NCBI GenBank assembly: GCA_944389545.1
Contig: CALXMT010000005.1
Location: 1-64,000, forward strand
Length of the DNA stretch: 64,000 nucleotides
Direction: 5' to 3'
Source of the DNA: an uncultured Kiritimatiellota bacterium
GTDB lineage: Bacteria; Verrucomicrobiota; Kiritimatiellia; RFP12; DVOR01
The notes beneath the pieces were generated by a model. That model worked only from the letters and a program-made list of their open reading frames with translations, ran no database searches and was not told the origin of the DNA. A program made the translations under genes and the position numbers. Shown here in pieces: positions 1-8,288 of this stretch (positions are counted from its first letter, which is position 1; the number at the start of each line of letters is the position of its first letter).

Positions 1-112
1 GCCGCCCCCCTAGGGGGGCGCAGGGGGGAGGCCCACAGCCCCTCTCAGAGTGCGCGAAAACATCATACACTTTCCATCCAAACTTCCAATCAAACTTCCA
101 TCTGGCATTTTT
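1..112. repeat. GC palindrome and CTTCCAA repeats upstream of kdsA
   Basis: GCCGCCCCCCTAGGGGGGCGC (1-21) is a near-perfect palindrome, probably the end of an upstream terminator or repeat hairpin. ACTTTCCATCCAAACTTCCAA and a further ACTTCCA (69-107) belong to the CTTCCAA family. No gene is seen here. Confidence 0.6.
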
Positions 113-122
113 GCGGGGAATG

Positions 123-131
123 TGGTAGAGT
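123..131 (+). promoter_or_regulatory. extended -10 promoter of kdsA operon
   Basis: TGGTAGAGT matches the extended -10 form (TGN followed by TANNNT). It precedes the kdsA ATG by 30 nt with a normal ribosome site between. The following ATGCTTATAA offers an overlapping alternative -10. Confidence 0.55.
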
Positions 132-161
132 ATGCTTATAACGACGTAAGGAGGCAGACGA

Positions 162-989
162 ATGGCCGATTGCAGGATTGTGAAGGTGAGTGAACGCGTG
201 GCGTTCGGCGATGGCGGGTTGACGCTGATGGCGGGGCCCTGCGTCATTGAGAGCCACGAGGCGTGCCTGGAGTTGGCCGAGGCTTTGGTGGGGCTGACGG
301 GGAAGCTGGGCATTCCCTATATTTTCAAGGCGTCTTTCGACAAGGCCAACCGCACGAGCCTGTCGGCCTATCGTGGGCCGGGGCTGGAGAAGGGTCTGGA
401 GACCCTGGCGGAGGTGAAGGCGCGCTTCAACGTGCCGATCGTGACGGATGTGCATGAGCCGTGGCAGTGCGCCCCCGTGGCCGAGGTGTGCGACGTGCTC
501 CAGATTCCGGCGTTCCTCTGCCGTCAGACCGACCTGGTGGTGGCGGCGGCGAAGACGGGCCGCGTGGTGAACATCAAGAAGGGGCAGTTCCTGGCCCCCG
601 AGGACATGGTCAACGTGGTGCGCAAGGTGGAGAGCGAGGGGAACAACCGCATCGTGCTCACGGAGCGCGGGGCGAGCTTCGGTTACCACAATCTGGTGGC
701 GGACATGCGTTCGCTGCTGGTGATGCGCGAGCTGGGCTATCCCGTGGTCTTCGACGCCACGCACAGCGTGCAGCGGCCCGGCGGGCTGGGCAGCGGAAGC
801 GACGGCGACGGCCGCTGGGCGCCGGCGCTGGCGCGCGCGGCCGTGGCGACGGGGGTGGACGGCGTCTTCATGGAGACCCACTTCAACCCGCCCGAGGCGC
901 TTTCCGACGCGGCCAACGCCATCGCCTTCAGCGCGCTGGAAGAGTTGCTGACGAAGCTGATCAACATCCACAAGGTGGTCCATTCTTGA
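162..989 (+). CDS. kdsA: 3-deoxy-8-phosphooctulonate synthase (KDO8P synthase)
   Basis: The 275-residue protein condenses phosphoenolpyruvate with arabinose 5-phosphate to give KDO 8-phosphate, the precursor of the inner-core sugar of LPS, in the cytosol. Family signatures are visible: an N-terminal LMAGPCVIES, IFKASFDKANR, PIVTDVHEPWQ, IPAFLCRQTDL and a late VFDATHSVQRPGG. Length matches the family (about 270-285). The ATG follows AAGGAGG by about 7 nt. It heads a run of LPS-export genes, and its TGA shares bases with the ATG of the lptC-like gene (TGATG), so translation is probably coupled. The substrate-supplying isomerase kdsD lies far away at 36979. Confidence 0.97.
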   Translation: MADCRIVKVSERVAFGDGGLTLMAGPCVIESHEACLELAEALVGLTGKLGIPYIFKASFDKANRTSLSAYRGPGLEKGLETLAEVKARFNVPIVTDVHEPWQCAPVAEVCDVLQIPAFLCRQTDLVVAAAKTGRVVNIKKGQFLAPEDMVNVVRKVESEGNNRIVLTERGASFGYHNLVADMRSLLVMRELGYPVVFDATHSVQRPGGLGSGSDGDGRWAPALARAAVATGVDGVFMETHFNPPEALSDAANAIAFSALEELLTKLINIHKVVHS

Positions 990-1549
990 TGAATCGGTGG
1001 TTTTCCATCCTCTTGGCGCTGACCGTGGCACCGCTCTTCGCCGAATCCCCCACCCCGACGTGGGAGGAGACGGTGGGCGTGTCGCCGGAGGCGGTGGCGC
1101 GCTACACCGCGCCGGGCAACCCCGAGCGCTACAGGGCGCTGATTGAGCGGTTGAAGACGCCGCGCGAGACGTTGGGCGAGCCCTCTTTGGGGATGCGGAT
1201 CCCGGTGCGGAGTTTCCCGAACGGTCGCGAAGAGGTGGTGCTCCACGCAGAGGAGGGATGGCTCTCCGAGGATACGATGAAGTTGCGCGGCGTGCGCGTG
1301 CGCGTGGAGACCTTCGACGAGACCGGGGCCTTGACCTCGACGCTCTGGGCCGACGAGGCCGCGGTGGACCGCGAGGCCGAGCTGGCCGTGGCGAAGGGAC
1401 ACGTGCGGATTGTCCGCGACGGGGACACCCTGACGGGCAACGGCGCGCTGGCGGACTTTGGGTCGGAGTACGTCAAGGTGATCCAAAGCGCACAGATTGA
1501 GACCGCACGGCTCAAAGGGGCCGATCTGACCAAACGCGGGATGTTCTAA
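989..1549 (+). CDS. lptC: LptC-like LPS export protein
   Basis: This 186-residue protein begins with a hydrophobic segment (MNRWFSILLALTVAPLFAES) that can act as signal peptide or membrane anchor. A beta-rich LptC/OstA-like region follows, with alternating strands such as GVRVRVETFDETGALTSTLW. LptC bridges the LptB2FG extractor in the inner membrane and periplasmic LptA. The similarity is weak in motif terms; position between kdsA and lptA and the fold-like pattern carry the call. The chosen ATG overlaps the kdsA stop; no upstream start in this frame avoids running through kdsA. Confidence 0.75.
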   Translation: MNRWFSILLALTVAPLFAESPTPTWEETVGVSPEAVARYTAPGNPERYRALIERLKTPRETLGEPSLGMRIPVRSFPNGREEVVLHAEEGWLSEDTMKLRGVRVRVETFDETGALTSTLWADEAAVDREAELAVAKGHVRIVRDGDTLTGNGALADFGSEYVKVIQSAQIETARLKGADLTKRGMF

Positions 1550-1561
1550 ACGAGGATTGAG

Positions 1562-2116
1562 ATGAAACGATTGCTTGCAATGACGATGATGGCGTGGTGC
1601 GCGGCGGTTTTCGCCGCAGAGGCCGAGGACGACGGCATGGCCGCCGCGCGCGAGGCGCTCGCCGCCCCCGCGCAACCCGCCGCCCAGGAAGAGATGGCGC
1701 TGCGGGACACCAAAATCACGGCCAAGCACATGGAATACAACTCCAAGGAGGGCGTGGCCATCCTCACCGACGACGTGGTGGTGGACGACGCGCGCTTCCT
1801 GATGACCGCGAAGAAGATGTTTGTCTTCACGGCGGCGGACAACCAATTGGACCGTCTGGTGGTGCTGGGCGACGTGAAGGTGACCAACGCCGACCGCCAG
1901 GCCTTCTGCGACAAGGCCGTCTACACCGAGGCGGATGGACGGCTGGTGATGGTGGGCAACGCGAAGCTCACGAGCCTGCAGGACGGTCAGGCACGCACGG
2001 TGACCGGCGACAAAATCACGATTTGGACCAACGAAGAGCGCATCGAGGTCTTCCCCAACCCCACGCTCACCTTCCCGGCGAACGCCACGAAGGACCTTGG
2101 AGGGTTCGGCAAATGA
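1562..2116 (+). CDS. lptA: LptA/OstA-like periplasmic LPS transport protein
   Basis: The 184-residue protein has a signal peptide (MKRLLAMTMMAWCAAVFAAE) and an OstA-type beta-jellyroll: ITAKHMEYNSKEGVAILTDD, then VVDDARFLMTAKKMFVF, LVVLGDVKVTN and ARTVTGDKITIWTNEERIEV. These strand repeats are typical of LptA, which forms the periplasmic bridge carrying LPS to LptDE. The stop overlaps the lptB start by ATGA, as in other lptA-lptB pairs. A 12-nt gap separates it from the lptC-like gene. Confidence 0.88.
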   Translation: MKRLLAMTMMAWCAAVFAAEAEDDGMAAAREALAAPAQPAAQEEMALRDTKITAKHMEYNSKEGVAILTDDVVVDDARFLMTAKKMFVFTAADNQLDRLVVLGDVKVTNADRQAFCDKAVYTEADGRLVMVGNAKLTSLQDGQARTVTGDKITIWTNEERIEVFPNPTLTFPANATKDLGGFGK

Positions 2117-2919
2117 CGGACGCCCCGGAACAGACGCCTCCCCCCGCGCCCCAGGCCCCCGCGCCCGAAGGCGCGAAACCCGACACGCCGGCAGGCGAGC
2201 CGGACGTCTCCGCCGAGGGTCTGGTGAAGGTCTACGGCACGCGCACGGTGGTCAGCGGCATCTCCATCAACGCCCGGTGCGGTGAGTGCGTGGGGTTGCT
2301 GGGGCCGAACGGCGCCGGCAAGACGACGACCTTCTATATGGTGGTGGGGCTGGTGCGGCCGAACGCCGGCACGGTGCGTTTCCGCGGACAGGACATCACG
2401 CACATGCCGGTCTACAAGCGGGCGCGCATCGGCCTGGGTTACCTGGCGCAGGAGCCGAGCATCTTCCGTCGGCTGAGCGTGGAGGACAACGTCCTGGCCA
2501 TCCTGGAGACCGTGAAGCTCTCCAAGGCCGAGAAGCAGGCGCGGTTGGACGAGCTCCTGACCTCGCTGGGGCTGACGAAGGTGGCGAAGCAGCCGGCCTA
2601 CACGCTGAGCGGCGGCGAGCGGCGCAAGCTGGAAATCGCCCGGGCGCTGGTGCGCAAGCCCGCCATCCTGATGCTCGACGAGCCCTTCGCGGGCGTCGAC
2701 CCGCTGGCGGTGGACGACATCCAGAACATCGTGCGCGGCCTGAAGGCGCAGGGACTGGGCGTCATCATAACCGACCACAACGTGCGCGAGACGCTGGACA
2801 TCGTTGACCGTGCGTACATCGTCTTTGAGGGGCGCGTGCTCTGCGAGGGCACGAGCCGGGAGCTGATCGAGAACCCCGAAGCCAGACACTCTTACCTCGG
2901 CGAAAACTTCCGTATGTGA
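2113..2919 (+). CDS. lptB: LPS export ABC transporter ATPase LptB
   Basis: The 268-residue protein is the cytosolic ATPase that powers LPS extraction with LptF and LptG, which are not in this window. Walker A is GPNGAGKTT (64-72), the ABC signature is LSGGERRKLEIARAL (from 165), Walker B is LMLDEP (186-191), and ITDHNVRETL is the H-loop region. LptB hallmarks such as YLAQEPSIFRRLSVEDN are present. An N-terminal extension of about 34 residues rich in Pro and Ala is unusual for LptB (usually about 240 residues). It begins at the ATGA overlap with lptA. Confidence 0.97.
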   Translation: MTDAPEQTPPPAPQAPAPEGAKPDTPAGEPDVSAEGLVKVYGTRTVVSGISINARCGECVGLLGPNGAGKTTTFYMVVGLVRPNAGTVRFRGQDITHMPVYKRARIGLGYLAQEPSIFRRLSVEDNVLAILETVKLSKAEKQARLDELLTSLGLTKVAKQPAYTLSGGERRKLEIARALVRKPAILMLDEPFAGVDPLAVDDIQNIVRGLKAQGLGVIITDHNVRETLDIVDRAYIVFEGRVLCEGTSRELIENPEARHSYLGENFRM

Positions 2920-2959
2920 AGCCGAGCAACACCAACCCAAGCAGAAAGGCAGGTGCAGC

Positions 2960-3289
2960 ATGACAGTAGAAGTCAATGCCCGTCACAAAAACATTTCCGA
3001 GGCTTTCCGGGAGTACGCCCGGCAGCGCGGCGAACAGATCGGGGAGGCCTTCCCCATGGTCGAGTCGGTCCGCGTGGTGATGGATTTCCAGAACAAACTC
3101 TGCGCCGCTGAGGTCATCGCGCAGCGCAAGGACGAGATGTTCGTGGGCACCGCCAACACCGACACCTCCATGCGGGCCGCCGTCGACATGGCCGCCGCCA
3201 AGGTCGAGACCCAGATCCGCAAGAAACGCGCCAAGGCCTACGTTGAGCCCGCGCGCAAGGCCGCCCAGGCCGCGGAGGCCGCCAAGTAA
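2960..3289 (+). CDS. hpf: short-form ribosome hibernation promoting factor
   Basis: The 109-residue protein has the compact beta-alpha-beta-beta-beta-alpha HPF fold: VEVNARHKNISEAFREYARQ at the N-terminus and a basic C-terminal helix. It binds the 30S decoding region and inactivates ribosomes in stationary phase. It lacks the long-HPF dimerisation domain, so it is the short type found in Gammaproteobacteria. The ATG is preceded by AGAAAGGCAGGTGCAGC. In proteobacteria hpf follows rpoN directly after lptB; here rpoN is absent and hpf follows lptB after a 40-nt gap. Confidence 0.93.
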   Translation: MTVEVNARHKNISEAFREYARQRGEQIGEAFPMVESVRVVMDFQNKLCAAEVIAQRKDEMFVGTANTDTSMRAAVDMAAAKVETQIRKKRAKAYVEPARKAAQAAEAAK

Positions 3290-3304
3290 GGCCCGGAGGC
3301 CATC

Positions 3305-4303
3305 ATGGCCCTGCTCGATCCCCGTCCTTTGACCATCAGCACCGTCCCCGCCGCATCCCTCACGGTGGGGCGCTTCCTGCATGCCGCGCTCGAGCCCCTG
3401 GGGCTGGAGCTGCTGGCGGGGAAGAATGGTCTGAGGCGGGTGATCCTGGAACCCGTGTTGCACCGGCCTGGGCTGGCGCTCACGGGTTTTTACGAGTATT
3501 TCGCCTGGCGCCAGATGCAGCTCTTCGGCCGCTCTGAGATGACCTACCTGCGCACGCTGGACGGCGATTGCCGCCGTGCGCGCTGGCAGGCCCTCCTGCA
3601 GCACGACGTGCCCTGCATCATCCTGTGCACCGCCGAAAAGGAGTCACTGGACGGGGAGCTCTTGGCGATGGCCGACCAGATGGCCGTCCCCGTGCTTGCC
3701 ACGCGCCAGAAGTCCTTCGCGGTCTTCCGCGTGGGGTCGCTCCTCCTGCACGAACTCACCACGCCCCGTGCCACCGTGCATGGGTCCTTGGTGGACGTGC
3801 GTGGCGTGGGCGTTCTCCTCGAGGGGCCGCCCGGCATCGGGAAGAGCGAGACCGCGCTCGGCCTGGTCCGCCACGGCTGTGCCTTGATCGCCGACGACAT
3901 CACCCGTCTGTGGGTGGATGCGCACGGCTCGCTGTGGGGCACGGCGCCGGACCACATGCGCGGCTTCATGGAGATCCGCGGGCTGGGGCTCTTGCACATC
4001 CCCACCCTCTTCGGCATCTCCGCGGTCCGTCCCGAGAGCAGGCTGGAACTCATCGTTTCCCTGCGCCGGTGTGGGCCGGATGACGACATCGACCGCGTGG
4101 GGTCTGACGTCAAGACCTGCGAAGTGCTGGGCCATCCCGTCCAACGTCTCCTGATCCCCGTTGCCGCGGGGCGCGATTTCGTCAACGTGGTGGAGACCGC
4201 CGCCGCCACTTACAAGATGCGGAGCTCCGGCATCGATGCCGCCGCCATCCTTGACGAACAACTCATCTCCCATTACCAATCCGTGGAGCAGCAACATGAA
4301 TGA
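3305..4303 (+). CDS. hprK: HPr kinase/phosphorylase
   Basis: The 332-residue bifunctional enzyme phosphorylates and dephosphorylates HPr on its regulatory serine. The C-terminal catalytic half has the P-loop GPPGIGKS (174-181) and the HprK signature MEIRGLGLLHIPTLFG, followed by the HxR-like segment. The N-terminal half is the variable regulatory domain. Length is close to the usual 310-330. It overlaps the HPr gene by 8 nt, so kinase and substrate are co-translated. With ptsH and ptsI beside it and no sugar permease in view, it probably sets the regulatory state of a signalling PTS. Confidence 0.97.
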   Translation: MALLDPRPLTISTVPAASLTVGRFLHAALEPLGLELLAGKNGLRRVILEPVLHRPGLALTGFYEYFAWRQMQLFGRSEMTYLRTLDGDCRRARWQALLQHDVPCIILCTAEKESLDGELLAMADQMAVPVLATRQKSFAVFRVGSLLLHELTTPRATVHGSLVDVRGVGVLLEGPPGIGKSETALGLVRHGCALIADDITRLWVDAHGSLWGTAPDHMRGFMEIRGLGLLHIPTLFGISAVRPESRLELIVSLRRCGPDDDIDRVGSDVKTCEVLGHPVQRLLIPVAAGRDFVNVVETAAATYKMRSSGIDAAAILDEQLISHYQSVEQQHE

Positions 4304-4574
4304 AGCATCTGTGACCGTCGTTCTCAAAAACAAGTACGGCATGCATGTGCGCCCGGCCGGCCTCTTCGCGAAGACCGCCGCCCGCTACCGCGCCGACGTC
4401 ACCGTCGAGAAGGACGGCATCGTCGTTCCCGGGAAGAGCATCATGGCCCTGATGACCCTCGAGGCCGTCAACGGCACCTCCCTCACCATCCACGCGACCG
4501 GCGAAGAGGCCCAGAAGGCCGTCGCCGAACTCGAGGCCTTGGTGGAGCGCAAGTTCGACCTCCCCGACGAGTAA
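4296..4574 (+). CDS. ptsH: phosphocarrier protein HPr
   Basis: The 92-residue phosphocarrier accepts phosphate from enzyme I on His17 (GMHVRPAGLFAK) and carries a second, regulatory site at Ser48 (VPGKSIMALMTL), the residue HprK would modify. Both sites are intact. The ATG lies inside the end of hprK; the 92-residue form fits HPr, whereas the longer open frame starting at 4161 does not. Confidence 0.97.
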   Translation: MNEASVTVVLKNKYGMHVRPAGLFAKTAARYRADVTVEKDGIVVPGKSIMALMTLEAVNGTSLTIHATGEEAQKAVAELEALVERKFDLPDE

Positions 4575-4593
4575 GCCAAAGGGGGGATCCTGC

Positions 4594-6363
4594 ATGGAGG
4601 AACGCGCCCCGACGCTCTATCGCGGACTCGCCGCCTCCGGGGGGCTCGTCTTCGCCACAGTCGTCCGCTTCGAGGCCCCGAAGGTCCGCGAAGCGCCGCA
4701 CTATACGATCATCCCCGACCAGGCGAACGCCGAGATCGCCCGCTTCTACACCGCCCTGGACAAGGCGCGGCGCGAACTTGTTGAGCTCACGAAGGCCACC
4801 GAGAGCCACGCCTCCTCCACCGAGGCCGGCATCTTCGACAGCCACCTCATGCTCCTCTCCGACACCTTTCTCATCGACCGTGTCGTCAAAGACATCCGCA
4901 ACGACCACGTGAACGCCGAGTGGGCCACCCACCTGGCCTTCGAGTCGCTTGTGGGCATGATGCGCAACATGGGCGATGAGTATCTGCGCGAGCGCGAGGC
5001 CGACCTTCTGGACGTGCGCAACCGCATCATCGGCAATCTGACGGGCGACGGCGGACAACGCGCGATTCCCGTCATCGAGCGTCCCTCGGTCATCATCGCC
5101 GACAACATCTCGCCCTCCGACGCCGTGGCCCTGCCCCGCCGTTACATCCGCGGCATGGCCACCGAGCAAGGCTCCCTCACCGCGCACGTCACGATTCTCG
5201 CGCGCGCCCTCGGCGTCCCGGCGGTGGTGGGCATCGGCCAGAGTCTCAAGGACATCCGCGCCGGCGACGAGGTCGCCCTCGACGGCTTCCATGGGTTGCT
5301 CTGGCACCTGCCGTCCGACGAGATCAAGACCGAGCTCCTCGCCAGCACCGCCCAACAACGCGCCACCCAAGAGCATCGCCGCACGCTGGCGGACCGTCCG
5401 GCCCGCACCTCGGACGGCATTGAGGTCGCCCTCCTGGCCAACGCCGACCACAGCGTGGGCTTTGAGGGCATCAGCGAGCATGGCGCCCAGGGCATCGGCC
5501 TCTACCGCACGGAGTATCTCTGGATCGGTCTTGGGCGCGAACCCACCGAGGAGGAGCAGTTCCGCGCCTACTGCGAGGTGGTGTGCGCCTGCGCCGGGCA
5601 GCCCGTCACGCTCCGCGTCCTTGACATCGGCGGTGACAAGATGGTCGGTCGCAGCCATGTCCACGAGGCGAACCCCTTCCTCGGCAACCGCTCCGTGCGC
5701 TATCTGCTCAACAACCGCGAGACCTTCCGTACGCAAATCCGCGCCATCCTCCGCGCCGCCGTCATGGGCGACTGCTCGCTGATGTATCCCATGATCACCA
5801 CGGTTGAGGAGCTCCGCGCCTGCCGTGCCGTTGTCGAGGAGTGCAAGCGCGAGCTTGAGGAAGAGGGCATGCCCTTCAGCAAGAACATCAAGGAAGGCGT
5901 CATGATCGAGATCCCCGCGGCGGCCCTCCAGGCCGACAAACTGGCCGCCGAATGCGACTTCTTCTCGCTCGGCACCAACGATCTCGTCCAGTATACCTTC
6001 GCCGTCGACCGCGGCAACGAGTCCGTCGCGCACCTCTATCAGCCCCTCCACCCGGTGACCCTCAAGCTGATCGACCACGTGGTCCAAGCCGCCCGCCGGA
6101 ACGATGTCCCGGTGTGCGTCTGCGGCGAGATGGCCTCCGACCCGCTTGCCGCCATTATCCTCGTTGGGATGGGCATCCGCCGCCTCAGCATGTCGGCGAA
6201 CCTCATCCCGCGCATCAAAGAGTTGATTTGCCGCGTCGCTTACTTTGACATGCAGCGCCTTGTCGACTCGCTCCGCCGCGAGGAACCCATCACGGCCGCA
6301 GAAGTCGCGGAACGTTCCCGTGCCATCATCCGCCGCTACGCCGCGGATGTCCTCAACGCCTAA
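4594..6363 (+). CDS. ptsI: PTS enzyme I, phosphoenolpyruvate-protein phosphotransferase
   Basis: The 589-residue enzyme autophosphorylates with PEP and passes the phosphate to HPr. The active-site histidine is His198 in GSLTAHVTILARALG. The C-terminal PEP-binding barrel shows GIGLYRTEYLW, the catalytic-loop segment IEIPAAALQADKLAAECDFF, and FSLGTNDLVQYTFAVDR. Length is typical (570-590). It follows ptsH by 19 nt. No EIIB or EIIC is in the window; the only EIIA is at 10914. Confidence 0.97.
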   Translation: MEERAPTLYRGLAASGGLVFATVVRFEAPKVREAPHYTIIPDQANAEIARFYTALDKARRELVELTKATESHASSTEAGIFDSHLMLLSDTFLIDRVVKDIRNDHVNAEWATHLAFESLVGMMRNMGDEYLREREADLLDVRNRIIGNLTGDGGQRAIPVIERPSVIIADNISPSDAVALPRRYIRGMATEQGSLTAHVTILARALGVPAVVGIGQSLKDIRAGDEVALDGFHGLLWHLPSDEIKTELLASTAQQRATQEHRRTLADRPARTSDGIEVALLANADHSVGFEGISEHGAQGIGLYRTEYLWIGLGREPTEEEQFRAYCEVVCACAGQPVTLRVLDIGGDKMVGRSHVHEANPFLGNRSVRYLLNNRETFRTQIRAILRAAVMGDCSLMYPMITTVEELRACRAVVEECKRELEEEGMPFSKNIKEGVMIEIPAAALQADKLAAECDFFSLGTNDLVQYTFAVDRGNESVAHLYQPLHPVTLKLIDHVVQAARRNDVPVCVCGEMASDPLAAIILVGMGIRRLSMSANLIPRIKELICRVAYFDMQRLVDSLRREEPITAAEVAERSRAIIRRYAADVLNA

Positions 6364-6375
6364 CACCGCCCTGCC

Positions 6376-7896
6376 ATGTTCAAAAAGCTCATCGATTTTT
6401 GCACCGAGACCCTGTGGCGCCACACCTCCACGGGTCACAGGTGGCTCGACCTCCTCCTGCGCCCGCTCCGCTTCATCATCCTCACCGTCCGGAACTGCAT
6501 CCGTGACGGCGCCATGCTCCACGCCTCCGCCCTCACCTATATCACCATGCTCGCCATCGTCCCCGTCCTGGCCTTGGGCTTGACCTCCCTCAAGGCCTTC
6601 GGTGCGGGCGACTTCGCCGAGCAGAAGTTGCTCGGCTCCATCGAGACCATCGTCAGCGCCATCGATGCCGACCCCGAGCCCCAAGCGCCCCCCACGGAAG
6701 CCTCGCAGCCCCCCGCCCAGACGACCGACGGCACGGACGCCGATGCGGAGGCCGAGCCCGGCGCCGCCCCCGCCGGGGAGATCCCCCAGACCAAGCAGAC
6801 CGTCAACGCCCTCCACGCCGTCTGCGTCGCCATCTTCGACCGGATCAACTCCATCAACTTCGCCCAGATCGGCGCCATCGGCGCCGCGGCCCTCATCTTC
6901 ATGGTCATCAGCGTGCTGGGGCGCATCGAGAACTCCTTCAACGCCATCTGGGGCATCCCCAAGCCCAGGTCCATCTGGCGCAAGTTCACCGACTACCTCA
7001 GCGTCATCGTCGTGGCCCCGCTCCTGTTGGTCGCCGCCACGTCGCTCCCCATCCTCAATTCCCTCATCGACATCATCCCCAATCTCTTTGGGTTGCGCAC
7101 CTTCCTCGAGGCCATCGGCATCTTCAGCGCCGTCGTCCCCCTCCTCATCGGCACCCTCCTCCTCGCCTTCCTCTTCAGCTTCCTCCCCAACGAACGCATC
7201 CGCCTCACCAGTTGCCTCCTCGGCGGTTTCCTCACCGTCCTGGCCCTCACCCTCTTCTTCAAGGTCTGCTTCGCCCTCCAGGTGGGCATCGCCAACTACA
7301 GCGCCATCTACGGCTCCCTTGCCGCCCTCCCTGTCCTCCTCTTCTGGATCTACTCCAGCTGGCTCATCATCCTCATCGGCGCAGAGGTCTGCTACGTCCA
7401 CCAAAACCGCTTCGAGCTCTACCGTCAGGAAGCCTTCTCCCACGCCTCCCAGCACGACACCCTCATCTTGGCCCTCGCCCTCACCCTCGAGGCCGCCCGC
7501 GCCACCGAGGAGACCGCCGCTCCCCTTCACCGCCGCGACTTCGCCGAACGCCTCTCGCTCTCCAAGCACGACATCATCCGCGTCGCCACCATCTTGGAGC
7601 GCAAGAAGATCCTCCTCCCCGCCACCGACCCCGCCGCCGACGACGCCCCCGGCTACGTCCTCGCCCGCTGCGCCACCACCCTCACCGTCGCCGACGTCCT
7701 CAACGCCTGCCTCGACGACGCCCCCGGCGAAGGCCTCATCCTGCGAACCGAAACGCTTTCGCCGCCCATCCACCCCATCCTCCGGCACATCGACCAAACC
7801 CTCGCCCAAGCCCTCAGCGCACACTTCGGCGACACCATCGCGACAGTCCTCAAAAAGGCCCGCCAAGAGGCGGAGGCCCCTACCCCGGACAAATGA
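6376..7896 (+). CDS. YihY/BrkB-family inner-membrane protein
   Basis: The 506-residue protein has about six membrane helices and matches the YihY family (once misnamed RNase BN): ALTYITMLAIVPVLALGLTS, FNAIWGIPKPRSIWRKFTDY, LFWIYSSWLIILIGAEVCYV. An Ala/Pro/Glu-rich low-complexity insert at about residues 95-140 splits the first helices. After the last helix (about 345), a 160-residue soluble tail looks winged-helix-like (DFAERLSLSKHDIIRVATIL). Function of the family is not established. Its stop overlaps the start of a pseudopilin gene (ATGA). Confidence 0.88.
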   Translation: MFKKLIDFCTETLWRHTSTGHRWLDLLLRPLRFIILTVRNCIRDGAMLHASALTYITMLAIVPVLALGLTSLKAFGAGDFAEQKLLGSIETIVSAIDADPEPQAPPTEASQPPAQTTDGTDADAEAEPGAAPAGEIPQTKQTVNALHAVCVAIFDRINSINFAQIGAIGAAALIFMVISVLGRIENSFNAIWGIPKPRSIWRKFTDYLSVIVVAPLLLVAATSLPILNSLIDIIPNLFGLRTFLEAIGIFSAVVPLLIGTLLLAFLFSFLPNERIRLTSCLLGGFLTVLALTLFFKVCFALQVGIANYSAIYGSLAALPVLLFWIYSSWLIILIGAEVCYVHQNRFELYRQEAFSHASQHDTLILALALTLEAARATEETAAPLHRRDFAERLSLSKHDIIRVATILERKKILLPATDPAADDAPGYVLARCATTLTVADVLNACLDDAPGEGLILRTETLSPPIHPILRHIDQTLAQALSAHFGDTIATVLKKARQEAEAPTPDK

Positions 7897-8288
7897 CCCC
7901 ACCCCGCAAAAACGCCGGATTCACCCTCGTCGAGCTCGTCCTTGCCATCATCATCCTCGGCGGCGCGCTCACCGTCCTCTATCGCTCCGTCACCCTCAGC
8001 GCCTCCATGGTCCAGGCCTCCCGCGAACGCGAGGAGGTCGCCTATGTCTTCACCCTCGGCGAACTGGAATACCCCATTCGCTCCATCGAGGACCTGGAAA
8101 ACGACGCGGAGGTCTCCCCGGACTCCTCTCTCCTCAAGGGCTACACCTACGAACGGACGCTTGACGAGAAGGAAGACCCGCCCGAAGGGGTCGAGGACGA
8201 CGGCTTGCGCGTCCTTCGCACCACCGTCACCTGGGCCGGCGGCAAGCAACGCCAAGAAATCGTCCGATACATCCGCGAGACCGAATGA
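7893..8288 (+). CDS. pseudopilin, GspI-like
   Basis: The 131-residue protein has a class III (prepilin) signal, KNAG|FTLVELVLAIIILGG, with cleavage predicted after Gly9 and the conserved Glu at +5. The small size and the IxxxLxxAxxxxxxxxE-like helix followed by a compact beta domain fit minor pseudopilin GspI. The prepilin peptidase and assembly ATPase are not in the window. Start overlaps yihY and the stop overlaps the next pseudopilin (both ATGA), so the trio is coupled. A second, larger set lies at 53143-59693. Confidence 0.85.
   Translation: MTPPRKNAGFTLVELVLAIIILGGALTVLYRSVTLSASMVQASREREEVAYVFTLGELEYPIRSIEDLENDAEVSPDSSLLKGYTYERTLDEKEDPPEGVEDDGLRVLRTTVTWAGGKQRQEIVRYIRETE

Noticed and set aside
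461-1549. 362-residue LptC-like frame beginning within kdsA
   Set aside because: The first half is an out-of-frame shadow of kdsA; the signal-like MNRWFS start at 989 fits.
4483-7902. 1139-codon open frame on the minus strand opposite ptsI and yihY
   Set aside because: Its translation is Gly/Glu/Val/Asp-rich with no domain, and the plus-strand genes have clear motifs. It is an antisense shadow of GC-rich codon use.
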